Positions 7,601-15,297 of a stretch of 16,204 nt of DNA are shown here, piece after piece; position 1 is the stretch's first letter, and every line of letters begins with the position of its first letter. The position numbers were made by a program, and so were the translations under genes. The stretch lies in assembly GCA_001430745.1 (NCBI GenBank), contig KQ481995.1, positions 16,873-33,076 on the forward strand, written 5' to 3'. The notes under the pieces are model-generated. The model was given only the letters and a program-made list of their open reading frames with translations. It was not told the DNA's origin and searched no databases. The stretch comes from Auxenochlorella pyrenoidosa (Eukaryota; Chlorophyta; Trebouxiophyceae; Chlorellales; Chlorellaceae).

Positions 7601-9758
7601 GTACAGAGTTGACCACCTTTTTTAGACCACTGCCGCTTCACCAGGTTTGGCAACGGGCCATTGAGCAGCAGCAGCAGCAGCAGCAGCAGCGACTCGCTCC
7701 CTGGGCTCGCACCTCGGAAAAGGGGCGGGCATCAGGCTCATACTCCTGCAATCATACGAGGAAATGGCCGTTCAGGTGGCGGAGGCAGATGGATCACGGG
7801 AACTCTGGGCAGCTGCCAGCGCCGCCGGCGCCGCGCCGCCATGGCACCAGGCTGCCAAAAGCCCTGTGAGCCGCCCCCACCTCGCCAAACAGGTGGGTCA
7901 TCCAAGGGGTGCGCGTGCCGGCGCAGGGAATCCAGATGCCGCCGCGAGGGCTCCAGTCTACCGGCTGCACGGACCGGCGCGGCAGGGGAGCAGGCGGCGG
8001 GTCCGTGGTGCATGAGCGCATGCAACAGAGCAGGCCCGGGGAGCTTGCCTGTGGGCTGCGATGCAATGCCACGCAGTGTCCATGCCGACCCCTTCTCCTT
8101 TTGTGCGACCATCAAGGGAGGCGTGACAGCACGATTGCTTGTCACCGTATCCCTCGGGGCCAAGCGCCATGCGAACTGAAGCCAGCGGCTGTCGGCACTC
8201 CGCAAGAGGCCCGCCAGCCAACCAGAAGCGTCGTGTCCCCTGGATGGGCAAGAACTCCTCTCGAAAGCTCCCCCCGAGGGCTCCCCTGAGCTCACCCGCA
8301 TGCTCTTGGGCACCAGGGTGCCATTTGCCTCCTGCTTGAGCTCCACAACGTACTGGGCCGAGGGCCGGGGGAACTCAAAGTGCGTGACCTGCAGGCGGGC
8401 AGGCAGGCGGGCGGGCAGGCAGGCGGGTGGGCAGGCAGGCGGGCGGCGGGCAGGCAGGCAGGCGGGCAGGCAGGCAGGCGGGCGGGCAGGCAGGCGGGCA
8501 GGGCAGCAGGCAGCGAGGGCAAGGCTCAGTCCTGGCACTGACACAGAGGCAGCACTGCTGGACTGCCTGCTGCTGCGGGCCCAGGCCCAGGGGAGGGAAC
8601 GGGAGCGTCCCCTTTGTGGCGGCTGGCCGTGCCGCTGTTGACAGCATTCAGACCCGCGGCAGCAATGTGCCACGGTGCCGCAGTGTGGGCCCACTGCTGC
8701 AGCTCAGGCCTGCAAGGGACCACCTGACAGCTCACCATGAACAGGCGCTTCCTGCCGTTGACGCCCTCCACCTGCAAGCAAGCAGCCAGCTGGTTGGGTA
8801 AAGGCCTGGCGCCAGAGCTGTGGGAAAGGACGTGCTTGCATGAAAATCAGGAGCAAGGCTTTCTTCTGCATGCCTTGCATGTGTGATGCAGGCTCAGCCA
8901 GCATCTGCCATCGGACAGCACAGCCGGTGAGCGTCAGGCCTGTGTCGCAAGTTGCGTTGCAGTTGGACAGACTCTAAACCCCAACAAGCAAGGTCGGCTA
9001 GACAAAGTTACGCCCGAGCAGGCAAGCAACGGCAACGAGCGCACCTCCAGCAGCGAGGAGAAGTCGGGCTCATTGGAGATGAGGAGGTCGTCAGAGGGCA
9101 GGCCGGTCTGCGGGGCAGCAGCGTCGCAGGTCAGCCCAGGGAGCAGCTCGCAGGTTGCCGTAGGACCACCGGCAGGGCAGGGCAGTCATTCCTGGCCACA
9201 TCGCGATTGCACCAGCAGCGCTGCCTGCCTGCCACCATGCGGGCTGCCTGCTTGCCCCCTGCAGGCGGCAGCTGCCGCCGGTGCGAGACCTCACCGCCGC
9301 CACGGTGTCGCGCACAGGGCGGCCGCGCTCGGTGAGCAGCTGGCCAAATGCCAGGTTGGTGGGCCCCAGCTTGGCGGAGGAGCGCAGCAGCGTCGTGTAC
9401 CCTACATGTGAGCAGGAGATGCAAAGCGGGGCAACGGCTGGCTATGCAGGCGGTGGCAGCTGCGGCCGTGAAGCGCATGCTCATGGCGGCGGCACTGCAG
9501 CAGGTACAGGCAGAGCGCTGCAAACTGGAGATCTGAAAGGTGATGGCGCGCTACAAGTGGGCCAACAAAGCCCCCTGCCTTACAGGGCTGGCGACCAACA
9601 GCTCTACAACAAATATGCCAAAACAGCATGGCGGGCGCGAGGTGCGCAGCGCGGCCATGGCGCGTCTCACCGAGCGGTACATCGACGGAAGAAGGAGTCG
9701 GGGCACCAGAAGCGCATGCAAGAAGGGCCAGCGCAACAAGAAAAGTCGAAGGCCCCAT
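1608..9758 (-). CDS. Secreted PhoX/DUF839-family alkaline phosphatase-like protein, 26 exons, 662 aa
   Basis: Exons in coding order: 9758-9671, 9401-9295, 9107-9045, 8771-8736, 8388-8296, 7964-7881, 7745-7713, 7263-7159, 6941-6910, 6706-6605, 6362-6336, 6023-5950, 5777-5694, 5498-5436, 5061-4973, 4774-4695, 4416-4349, 4167-4128, 3863-3794, 3522-3456, 3241-3150, 2934-2883, 2722-2682, 2488-2410, 2098-2021, 1849-1608. All phases match, giving 1989 nt. The start gives a signal peptide (about residues 1-19, MGPSTFLVALALLACASGA). Family-like motifs follow: NEPDF (77-81), PCAGTRTPW then GEEYEPDA (142-163), NPYRYG (214-219), YATDDGTNGGFFRFV (258-272), DLTSGKLYAARF, KWEGITYDP (387-395), SPDNVHF (482-488), AEDSGDHEN (498-506), TSPYYYPNINGF and YVGYLHW. 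PhoX enzymes hydrolyse phosphate esters outside the cytoplasm using Fe and Ca. C143 and E157/E158 sit where the family has its conserved Cys and acidic pair; ligand assignment is from family memory. The last roughly 60 residues, with CCMC and basic stretches, match nothing I know. One intron (6942-7158) needs a GC donor. Confidence 0.87.
1981..2000. repeat. Tandem 10-mer, two copies, in intron 25
   Basis: TCTGAAGCTG occurs twice back to back, just inside the acceptor side of the last intron of the PhoX-like gene. It is a short slippage-type duplication with no evident role. Confidence 0.7.
3728..3761 (+). repeat. AC-rich microsatellite and C run in intron 19
   Basis: Imperfect (AC) repeats with one GAC interruption are followed by a run of eight C. 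This is simple-sequence DNA inside intron 19, with no coding role seen. Confidence 0.6.
3872..3890 (+). repeat. 19-base G homopolymer in intron 18
   Basis: This is an uninterrupted run of 19 G on the + strand (C in coding sense) immediately before the TGCTGCAG acceptor of exon 19 (exon starts at 3863). It probably acts as the polypyrimidine tract. Its exact length may suffer from sequencing error. Confidence 0.75.
4520..4548. repeat. Perfect inverted repeat with CACGTG cores in intron 16
   Basis: TGCCGGCACGTG (4520-4531) is followed by a 5-nt spacer and its exact complement CACGTGCCGGCA (4537-4548). A diverged half copy, GAAGCTGCCGGCACATGA, lies at 4486-4503, and the matching GAAGTTGCCGGCACGTGA starts at 4515. 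The arms contain the G-box/E-box hexamer CACGTG. It could be a hairpin or a protein-binding site; neither is shown. Confidence 0.6.
4599..4628 (-). other. Possible 30-nt cassette exon from duplicated exon 16 end
   Basis: Inside intron 16, in coding sense, a T-rich tract ending CTTCCAG is followed by 30 nt and then GTGTGG. The 3' end repeats the 15 bases CGAGTTCCAAAAGTG found at the exon 16 donor (from about 4705 down to 4692). The segment enters and leaves in phase 2. Inclusion would add ten residues (RGLDSNEFQK) and repeat EFQK. Skipping joins FQK directly to WEGITYDP, which fits the family better. Confidence 0.4.
4629..4694 (-). repeat. AT-rich insert between duplicated splice-donor segments
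   Basis: This 66-bp stretch is strikingly A/T-rich in a GC-rich window. In coding sense it runs from the exon 16 donor GTGGGTCAC through TTTCTTTTGAATTCCC-type pyrimidine tracts to TTCCAG. It looks like a complete tiny intron lying between two copies of the CGAGTTCCAAAAGTG sequence. Confidence 0.45.
6541..6592. repeat. 52-bp dispersed repeat, copy 1 (intron 10)
   Basis: This copy begins TGTGTCGCAAGTT and ends CAACAAGCAAG-like. It matches 8941-8992 over 52 positions with 7 mismatches by my count, with no gaps. It lies about 12 bp inside the intron 10 donor at 6604. There is no coding potential. It may be a remnant of a short mobile element or an intron-borne duplication. Confidence 0.6.
6942..7158 (-). 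other. Predicted GC-AG intron (intron 8 of the PhoX-like gene)
   Basis: In coding sense the junction reads CCCAGCCAG / GCACGTGCC, and the acceptor is CCCGCGCAG / CTGACG. Only the GC donor joins NLYPSQ to LTFDNVLARF in phase 0. The nearby GT four bases further on would shift the frame and meet a stop immediately. GC-AG introns are a known minor class of U2 introns. Confidence 0.65.
7666..7689 (+). repeat. (CAG)8 microsatellite in intron 7
   Basis: Eight perfect CAG units lie within the 449-bp intron 7, the longest intron of the PhoX-like gene, about 23 bp from its donor at 7712. They are non-coding in this model. A + strand frame reading them as poly-Gln or poly-Ser has no other support. Confidence 0.8.
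8389..8515. repeat. GGCA/GGCG tetranucleotide minisatellite in intron 4
   Basis: About 125 bp consists almost only of GGCA and GGCG units on the + strand. In coding sense it is a CCTG/CCCG pyrimidine-rich tract. Its last unit supplies the CCTGCAG acceptor of exon 5 (exon starts at 8388). The tract therefore appears to serve as the polypyrimidine tract. Confidence 0.8.
8941..8992. repeat. 52-bp dispersed repeat, copy 2 (intron 3)
   Basis: This is the partner of 6541-6592, in the same orientation and exactly 2400 bp away, inside intron 3 of the same gene. The shared blocks are TGTGTCGCAAGTT, CGTTGC, GACAGACT and AACAAGCAAG. Both copies lie in the donor half of their introns when read in coding sense. 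Confidence 0.6.
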
Positions 9759-10230
9759 CACACCTCCGCCAGCAGGCTGCTTGCGGATCTGCAAAGCCTT
9801 TCGGAAGGCAGGGTTTGCGGTAATCAGCGACGGGCAAGTGACCGGGGCGCAATGCATGCGCATCAGAAATGTGTGGTGCCGGCACCGTGGTGCCGCTACC
9901 GAGCGCGGGCAGCGTGCAGGGGAGGGGAGTTGAACTCGAGCGGTCGGATGCTCCTACCTCGGGTTCAGCGCGTGGTTTACCATGTTTGGCCGAAAAAACA
10001 TACACCAAGCTCCCCGATCGTTTTTTCCACCACGCAGCGGCAAGGGTGGCAATGCCGATGGGTGAGCGCCGTGCAGCATGCATGGCTGCGCTTGTACTAG
10101 CCCTTACACCTGCCCGCTCTCCCGGTTGAATCGTCCCTTCAAACAGAGCGCACACAGATGCACCATTTTGCAAGATCTTTCCTTTGTCCTTGGCCCACCA
10201 ATAATCAAACCTCGGCAAGCCAGCAGCATG

Positions 10231-10266
10231 CAATGCCGCCGCTGCTGCGCAGCAGAGGCGGCATTG
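10231..10266. repeat. 36-nt near-perfect palindrome
   Basis: CAATGCCGCC (10231-10240) pairs with GGCGGCATTG (10257-10266). After one G/A mismatch, the inner CTGCTGCGCAGCAG is itself a perfect palindrome. It sits about 250 nt past the stop of the Cys-rich gene, in its probable 3' UTR. It could form a loopless cruciform or an RNA hairpin. Confidence 0.7.
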
Positions 10267-10286
10267 TTGGCGGCACGCAAGTCTGA

Positions 10287-10291
10287 TTACA
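10287..10291 (-). terminator. Candidate TGTAA poly(A) signal for the Cys-rich secreted protein gene
   Basis: On the - strand this reads TGTAA, about 226 nt after the TGA stop at 10519-10517, a typical green-algal distance. A second - strand TGTAA lies at 10104-10108. Both are 5-mers, so support is modest. Confidence 0.45.
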
Positions 10292-10516
10292 TGGCGATTG
10301 AATTGCATAAGATGTAAATCGCCAATTGCAGATGTGGGCATCAGTTTCGACGGTCAATTCAGTTCAGCCGGCGGGTTCTGTCCCTGGAGAGCGGCTGTCC
10401 CTCCTGATGCGCTGCACCTGGCTCCAGCTGTCAGAGTTTGTGTTCAGGCTGGACTGACAGCCCTCCCGCCGAACCAGCCGCCTGGCAACTCGACGCCTCT
10501 CCCAGCCGTGCTGCCC

Positions 10517-11423
10517 TCACTGCCTAGCAGGGCACTGGGACAGCGAGAAGGAGGCGACATCAGGGCACTGCGTCAGCTCCAGGATGCTATCCAGGCCGAT
10601 GCCGTGCCCGGACAGCGCGCCCAGCAGGGTGTCCTGGCACAGCGCCAGCGCAGCAGAAGCATCGGCCGACGAGACCTGCGGCAGGGTTGATTTGTGGGCC
10701 GAGCTCGAGCGGGGGTTGGCTGCAGATGGCGGGCTGTGCGCCTCGCGCACGCGTGGCTCAGGAGTAAGATCGAGATGTTGTACAACTGTGCGCACCCAAC
10801 TGTCTGCCTGAGCAGCAGCCTGGATGGTAGCTAGCAGGCGCTTTGGATCACAGCCGAGCGCGCTCGCAGCAGAGGGCAGGAGAGCGGCATGAGATGTTGC
10901 GCACCTTAGAGAAGTCGACGTCGTAGCCCAGGGACTGGAGGGTGCCGCCCAGCGAGGCCAGCAGGGCGCAGGGGCAGGCGGTGCACTTGGCCGGCAGCGC
11001 CGCGCCGCACCCTGCCTTGATGCCGGTGTAATCCGCCCTGCCAGGGGGATGTGTGAGAGGAGGGGCAGTGGGCCGCGTTACAGAAACGCAACAGCAGAGA
11101 TGCGGCTGCAGAGACTGCAGATCTGGGCTCCCGAGGATGCAGGGCGGCAAGGACTGAGGGAGCAGGGCAGGGCCGTGGCCAGCTTGCTCCGGACCTGTTA
11201 CGTGCCTGCGAGGAGGCAAGCACTGTGCAAGCCCTTCCCTGCTCACTCACTTGGCGGCAATCTCAGGTGTGATCACGCACTCCTGGAGGAGCTCAGGCGG
11301 CAGGGTGCTTTCAACAGCTGGCGCAGGTGCCTGCATCAGGTCCCTGGCCGTGGTCGGTGCTGCCGTCAGCAGCACAGCAGCGGCGGCGGCAAACAGGAGG
11401 AGGGCGGGAGGGCGGTGTGCCAT
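10517..11423 (-). CDS. Small secreted cysteine-rich protein, 154 aa, three exons
   Basis: Exons are 11423-11251, 11037-10905 and 10675-10517; donors are GTGAGT and GTGCGC, acceptors TGGCAG and CCGCAG, and all phases match. The start codon at 11423 opens a clear signal peptide (basic MAHRPP, then LLLFAAAAAVLLTAAP, probable cleavage near residue 27). The mature part has eight cysteines at residues 49, 68, 76, 79, 81, 115, 139 and 150, including a KCTACPC cluster. There is no membrane segment at the C-terminus, so it is probably exported or lumenal. An even cysteine count in a small secreted protein suggests disulphides. The helical, Leu-rich body (ACPCALLASLGGTLQSLGY) with spaced Cys vaguely recalls plant SPARK-type extracellular domains, but I cannot support that assignment. 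The function is unknown. It is co-oriented with and upstream of the phosphatase-like gene. Confidence 0.75.
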
Positions 11424-11793
11424 GCTTGCTTGCTCGTGCCGGGGGAGAGTGGTGCAATGAGCTGCACAAGGGGGGGGGGGCGGCAGCAGCAGTGCCTACT
11501 GAGCTTCTCGCAGCAACAGGGAGGGGCTCACACGTTTGGACCTTCCGAGCGCACCTGCGACTGACCTGCCAAGTGCTCAGGCTGTGCAGGTGTAGCAACG
11601 TCGAGGAGCAAGCTGCGAGCAACGAGCGTGAGCAACAGAAGGCCGGGTGCATCTGCTGTGAAGCCGCAGCACAGCACAGCGTGAGCTGCTCTGGCACTGC
11701 TCTCAGCTCCCTGCTCTGTTCCCACGCACCTCGCAGCGTCCCTGCATAACATTACTTACATTCTCGACCCATAACAGTCGTCCAAGCAACGCC
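11424..11793. promoter_or_regulatory. Bidirectional promoter region, Cys-rich protein and 79-aa protein genes
   Basis: This 370-bp gap lies between two divergent start codons (11423 on -, 11794 on +). It should hold both 5' UTRs and promoters. A run of ten G lies at 11471-11480. I see no TATA box or other recognisable element. Confidence 0.45.
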
Positions 11794-12456
11794 ATGAGCT
11801 CTGGCTACGACCCCGCTATGGCAGACCAACTGCGCGAGCAGGAGCGGTGAGCTGCAGGCAGCTGGACAGCCTTGGAGGGCAGTGGGACGCATCTGCTGTC
11901 CACGGCTGCCCAGGGTTCAGTTCAATAATACCGCAACGACGGCCGCAGTGCCGCCTGCTTTCTGTCGGCGTTCCCATCCTCACATGTGCCGCCAGCCGCC
12001 GCCATCAGCCGCCCCAAGCTGCCTGCGGGCTGAGTTGTCACTGACTGATGTGGCACATCCTGGATCGTCTCTGCCACTCTCTTACTCTTTGCAGCCCAAA
12101 GAAGGCCCTCAGCGTGGGCAAGCTCTCAGATCTGTCCACCGCAGGCGAGCCCCCGGCCTGCAGGCCCCCCTCTGCTGCTGCCCTGCTGGGCTCCCCTGCC
12201 GTCTGCCCCTGCCTGCGCTTCCACAGCCTGAAAGATCATTGTGTGTGCGTTACAGCTGCTGCTGCTGCCCTGCCACAACTCTTGCCCTTGCCCTGGACCC
12301 CTGGCCTCCTGGCCTGCAGATCTGGGTGCTGCAAAGACAGTCGCAGTGGCGGTTGACCCAGTCAATGCGCCAATGGAAGACCTGCCGCAGCCCGGCACTG
12401 GCAGCGCTGAGGCGGGTGCTGGGCACATGCGCGCCGAGGGTAAGGGCGCCGCCTAG
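11794..12456 (+). CDS. Small polar protein of unknown function, 79 aa, three exons
   Basis: Exons are 11794-11846, 12095-12144 and 12320-12456. The first opens MSSGYDPAMADQLREQER and ends at a CG/GTGAGC donor. The second follows CTTTGCAG and encodes PKKALSVGKLSDLSTA. The third follows GGCCTGCAG and ends RAEGKGAA with stop TAG. Phases 2 and 1 match. The second intron needs a GC donor (CCGCAG/GCGAGC). An alternative GT donor in tcatt/gtgtgtg near 12240 also gives an open frame but adds a low-complexity Pro/Cys/Ala stretch. The product has no signal peptide, membrane helix or cysteine. It is hydrophilic, Ala/Gly/Pro-rich at the end and probably disordered. I do not recognise it. The coherent splice phases and the non-repetitive first two exons argue that it is real. 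Confidence 0.55.
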
Positions 12457-12901
12457 TGCGGCTGCTGCTGAGCCGGTCAGCCCGCTGAGCAATGGTCCGG
12501 GCGCCTGGGGCCGAGCCAGCATGCCGAGAGAGCACTCACCATGCACCGGGCTGACCCCGCATGTTGAAAGGGAAAACTTCTGAATCCTGCATGCCAAGCT
12601 TGCGGCTGCCTGGCTGGCCTGCCAAGCGATGCTGTAGCACCACATGCCCGCCGCGAACCTGCCCTGAAACTCAGAGCCCCTGTCATGCCCCTGTCTTCGC
12701 CCTGTCTTGCAACCTACTGCATTTATCTTGCACCAAAGATGATAAATGATGCCGGTTTCAACCGCTTGCACACACCTCAGGCAGGCAGGCAGGCAGGCAG
12801 CTGCAGCGTGGCAGTGGCAGCGCGGGGGTGGCAGAGAGCGAGGCGGGGTTGGGTTGGCTGTCTTATGAGAGAAGCGAGCATCCGCGGCGACCGCAGGCCG
12901 C
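12457..12901. other. Convergent intergenic region / 3' UTRs
   Basis: This is 445 bp between the stops of the 79-aa protein gene and the ALF4-like gene. There is no convincing exon. A (GGCA)-type repeat lies at 12779-12800. No TGTAA was seen on either strand here, so 3' end signals are undefined. Confidence 0.5.
12779..12800 (+). repeat. (CAGG)5 microsatellite
   Basis: About five CAGG units lie in the 3' flank of the ALF4-like gene. The motif is the same as in the intron 4 minisatellite at 8389-8515, a favoured simple repeat of this genome. Confidence 0.7.
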
Positions 12902-15297
12902 CTACACCTTGGCTTGAAGCAGTTCGATCACGCAGCCCAGTGCCTCGTGCAGCCGCTGCACTGCCAGGTAGCCATCCAACCTCTGCCGCTCCGCCGCTGC
13001 CCTTTCGCCGCTGCTGCCGCTGCTGCCGCTGGCGCCGCCCGCCCCCTGCGCCGCTTGCAGTTGCAGCAGCCGCCCCACACAGGCTTGCAGCGGCAGCAGG
13101 TCTCGCGCCAGCAGGGCGGCTGCGCGCTCTGACGGCACCAGGCCGAGGGGGGCAGCGCGCTCGCGCAGCAGCACCCAGCGCAGCAGGCTCAGCGCGGCCG
13201 CCTGCACATCAGCCGCCGCCAGCACGCTCGCCTCGTCGTGCCAGCCGCCCTCGCTGCCCCGCTCCAGGCAGGGCAGGGCCAGGCCGAGTGCCTCGCTGCT
13301 GAGCCAGACGCCTGCATCAGCGCCGCTGCTTGCAGCTGCTGCCAGTGGTGACGCCGGTGCCGCGGGCGCGCCCGCTGTGCCTGCTGGGGTGCCGCCCGCG
13401 GGCAGCCAGGCCGCCGCCATCTCCTGCCGCAGGCGCTGCAGGGCCACAACAGCCGCCGCGGTGGAGGGAGACTGCACGGCCGGGCAGAGTGAAGGCGGGC
13501 CACCCTTCATGCATGCGCTGCACATCCCAGGGCATGAGTCGTAGCATCGCCTCGGGGGGCGCGGGCTGGCAGCAAGGCAGGCCAGGGCGACGCCGACAGC
13601 CACGTCAGCAGCGCCCCACCGTGGCAGCACCCACAGCCATGGCAGCAGACACCGCACCAGAGCCAGGGACCCTTCAATCCACCTTCCCACCTGCACCAGC
13701 CGGCGAAGCACCTCCAGCCTGGCGCGGGGCGCAAACGCGTCCAGCACAGCATGCAGGGCGTCATGCGCGCAGCTGCGGAGCAGCTGCACCGGGTTGTGCG
13801 ACATGACGGCCACCAGGGCCGACAGCAGACGGTCCAGGGCGGGGGAGCTGGCAGCCAACCGTGCGTCAGCAGCAGGGCCTGGCGCCGCCGCCGCCTCCGC
13901 CGCCGCTGCCGGCGGCTGCTCGCCCGCTGACCTGCCCAGCTGGCTGCAGGCCGTGCACAACGCGCACAGCGGCAGCAAGGTGAGAGGCACACTCTGATGC
14001 TGTGCCCCAAGATCGAGCAGCAGGCTGGCCGCCGCGGGCGGCAGCTCGCGCAGCCGCTGCGCCTGCTGCGCGGCCCCCGCGCTGCCGCTGCAGGCCGCCG
14101 CGCAGGCCGCCGCCGCTGCACCCTCTGCCGCCTCTGTAGCAGAAAAGTGCACGAATTCGGCGGCGTTAAGCCCAGCTGCCGCCAGCTGCTCACCCAGGCC
14201 CTCTGCTAGCTCTAGCATGTGCTCAGGGGAGGAGGCCGGGCTGGTGCCGCTGCCGGGCTGTGCCCCCTGGCCGGCAGCTGCGGCAATCAGCACCTGCGGC
14301 AGCTCCAGCAGTGTCGTGTGGGCTGCTCGCATCAGCGGCAGCCGGCTGCCGGCAGCGGGGGCCGCGCCGCCTGCGCCCCCCCCACCCGGCTGCTGCTGCT
14401 GGGCTGCCTCCACAGCACCTGCGGCAGCCTGCAAGGCCTGCGGCAGCTGCAGGCACAGGCCGGCCAGCTGCAGCAGGACGGCTCCCTGTAGGCCCAGCGC
14501 TGCATGCCGCTCCTGTCCAGCCAGCTGGCCGTCTGCCCAGGCAGCGATGCCGCCTGCCATGCTGGCGAGGGAGCGCACGGCGGCGGCCACTGTCAGCGGC
14601 TGCTGCCCTTCCAACGGCTCCTCGGCAGGCGCATTGCCCTTGTTGAATGCATCTCTGAGGGGCAGCCTCGGCAACATCTCAGCTGCCCAGCGCAGCTGCA
14701 TGTGCAGCGAGTCGGCCAGGAAGTGGAGCCGGCGGCGTCGGACGCGCGGCAGGCACCGCTGCAGCGTGCCCAGCAGGCACAGCTGGAAGGTGGGGCTGGC
14801 GGGGCCGTGGGTGGGGGAACCTTCGGATGCGTCAGTCACTTCGCTGCACAGCACCGCCGGGCAGGGAAAGGTCAGATGAGCAGGGTGCAGTGTCCCAGGC
14901 ACCAGGAGACGGGGAGGCAGGCGGGAGCACAGGGGCGGCCTCCTGAGGAGGCAGGGCACGTCCCTAAGCGCAGCCAAGCATGCACAGCCGCCTGCGCCCA
15001 CCTCAAGTGCGCCGCCAGCGCTGCCATGCAAAGCGTGAAGACCTCTCGGGCAGTGCAGTGGTGGGCAAGCGCTGCCAGCAGGCGGCAGGTTGCTGCCTCT
15101 GCCGTCGCCGACCGCGCCGCTGCTGCCATGAGAAGCGGCCAAGCGTCCATGAGGATCTCGTCCAACTCTGAGGCTGCATCTGATCGGGGGTCGTCCAGAA
15201 GCCCCGCGAGCGCTTGGAGCAAGGCAGGCAACTCTGCCTCTTTGCTGCCGCCCTCCAGGGCGCTGCTCAGCTGACATACCAGCTCCGATGCCGACAT
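12902..15297 (-). CDS. ALF4/glomulin-like helical protein, 672 aa, three exons
   Basis: Exons are 15297-15002, 14843-13691 and 13471-12902; phases 2 and 0 match and the stop is TAG at 12904-12902. The protein is Leu/Ala-rich and almost wholly alpha-helical, with Gln/Gly/Pro linkers and no signal peptide. The segment MSHNPVQLLRSCAHDALHAVLDAF, then RLEVLRRLVQ joined across intron 2 to SPSTAAAVVALQRLRQEM, resembles a stretch I recall from the Alf4/glomulin family (PF08568). Glomulin binds the RING protein RBX1 and restrains cullin-RING ubiquitin ligases; ALF4 does this in plants and is needed for lateral root initiation. The C-terminus (LDGYLAVQRLHEALGCVIELLQ) is a helical cap. The 219-nt second intron is stopless and in frame, so retention is possible. 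An upstream in-frame ATG at 15408 would add 37 residues. A generic HEAT/ARM-like protein is the alternative. The gene is secure; the family is moderate. Confidence 0.68.

Larger units (their letters stand above)
9759..10516. promoter_or_regulatory. Intergenic region: PhoX-like promoter side and 3' UTR of the Cys-rich gene
   Basis: This 758-bp gap separates two co-oriented genes. The part near 9759-10030 should hold the PhoX-like promoter and 5' UTR; I recognise no TATA box. The far part holds the 3' UTR of the Cys-rich gene, with a palindrome at 10231-10266, an 8-bp stem pair at 10292-10299/10317-10324, and TGTAA on the - strand at 10287-10291. A long - strand frame crosses the region but has no recognisable protein in it. 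Confidence 0.45.

Noticed and set aside
8389..8515. CRISPR-like array
   Set aside because: Units are four bases with no unique spacers; this is a simple-sequence minisatellite in an algal intron.
7738..8694. 318-codon - strand open frame with Pro/Ala/Cys tetrapeptide repeats
   Set aside because: It reads through introns and the GGCA/GGCG minisatellite in the wrong frame; the true exons 5 and 6 use other boundaries.
9667..10341. 224-codon - strand frame upstream of the PhoX-like start
   Set aside because: It has no recognisable protein, runs into exon 1 in a different frame and crosses a probable poly(A) signal. The signal peptide at 9758 gives a better start.
1608..11423. One gene joining the Cys-rich secreted protein to the PhoX-like protein
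   Set aside because: The Cys-rich gene has its own in-frame stop at 10519-10517 with a TGTAA behind it, and the PhoX-like gene has its own signal peptide at 9758.
14217..15274. Long + strand open frames (220 and 256 codons)
   Set aside because: They lie opposite the ALF4-like exons, are Ala/Cys/Arg-rich and lack any motif; they are complement shadows.
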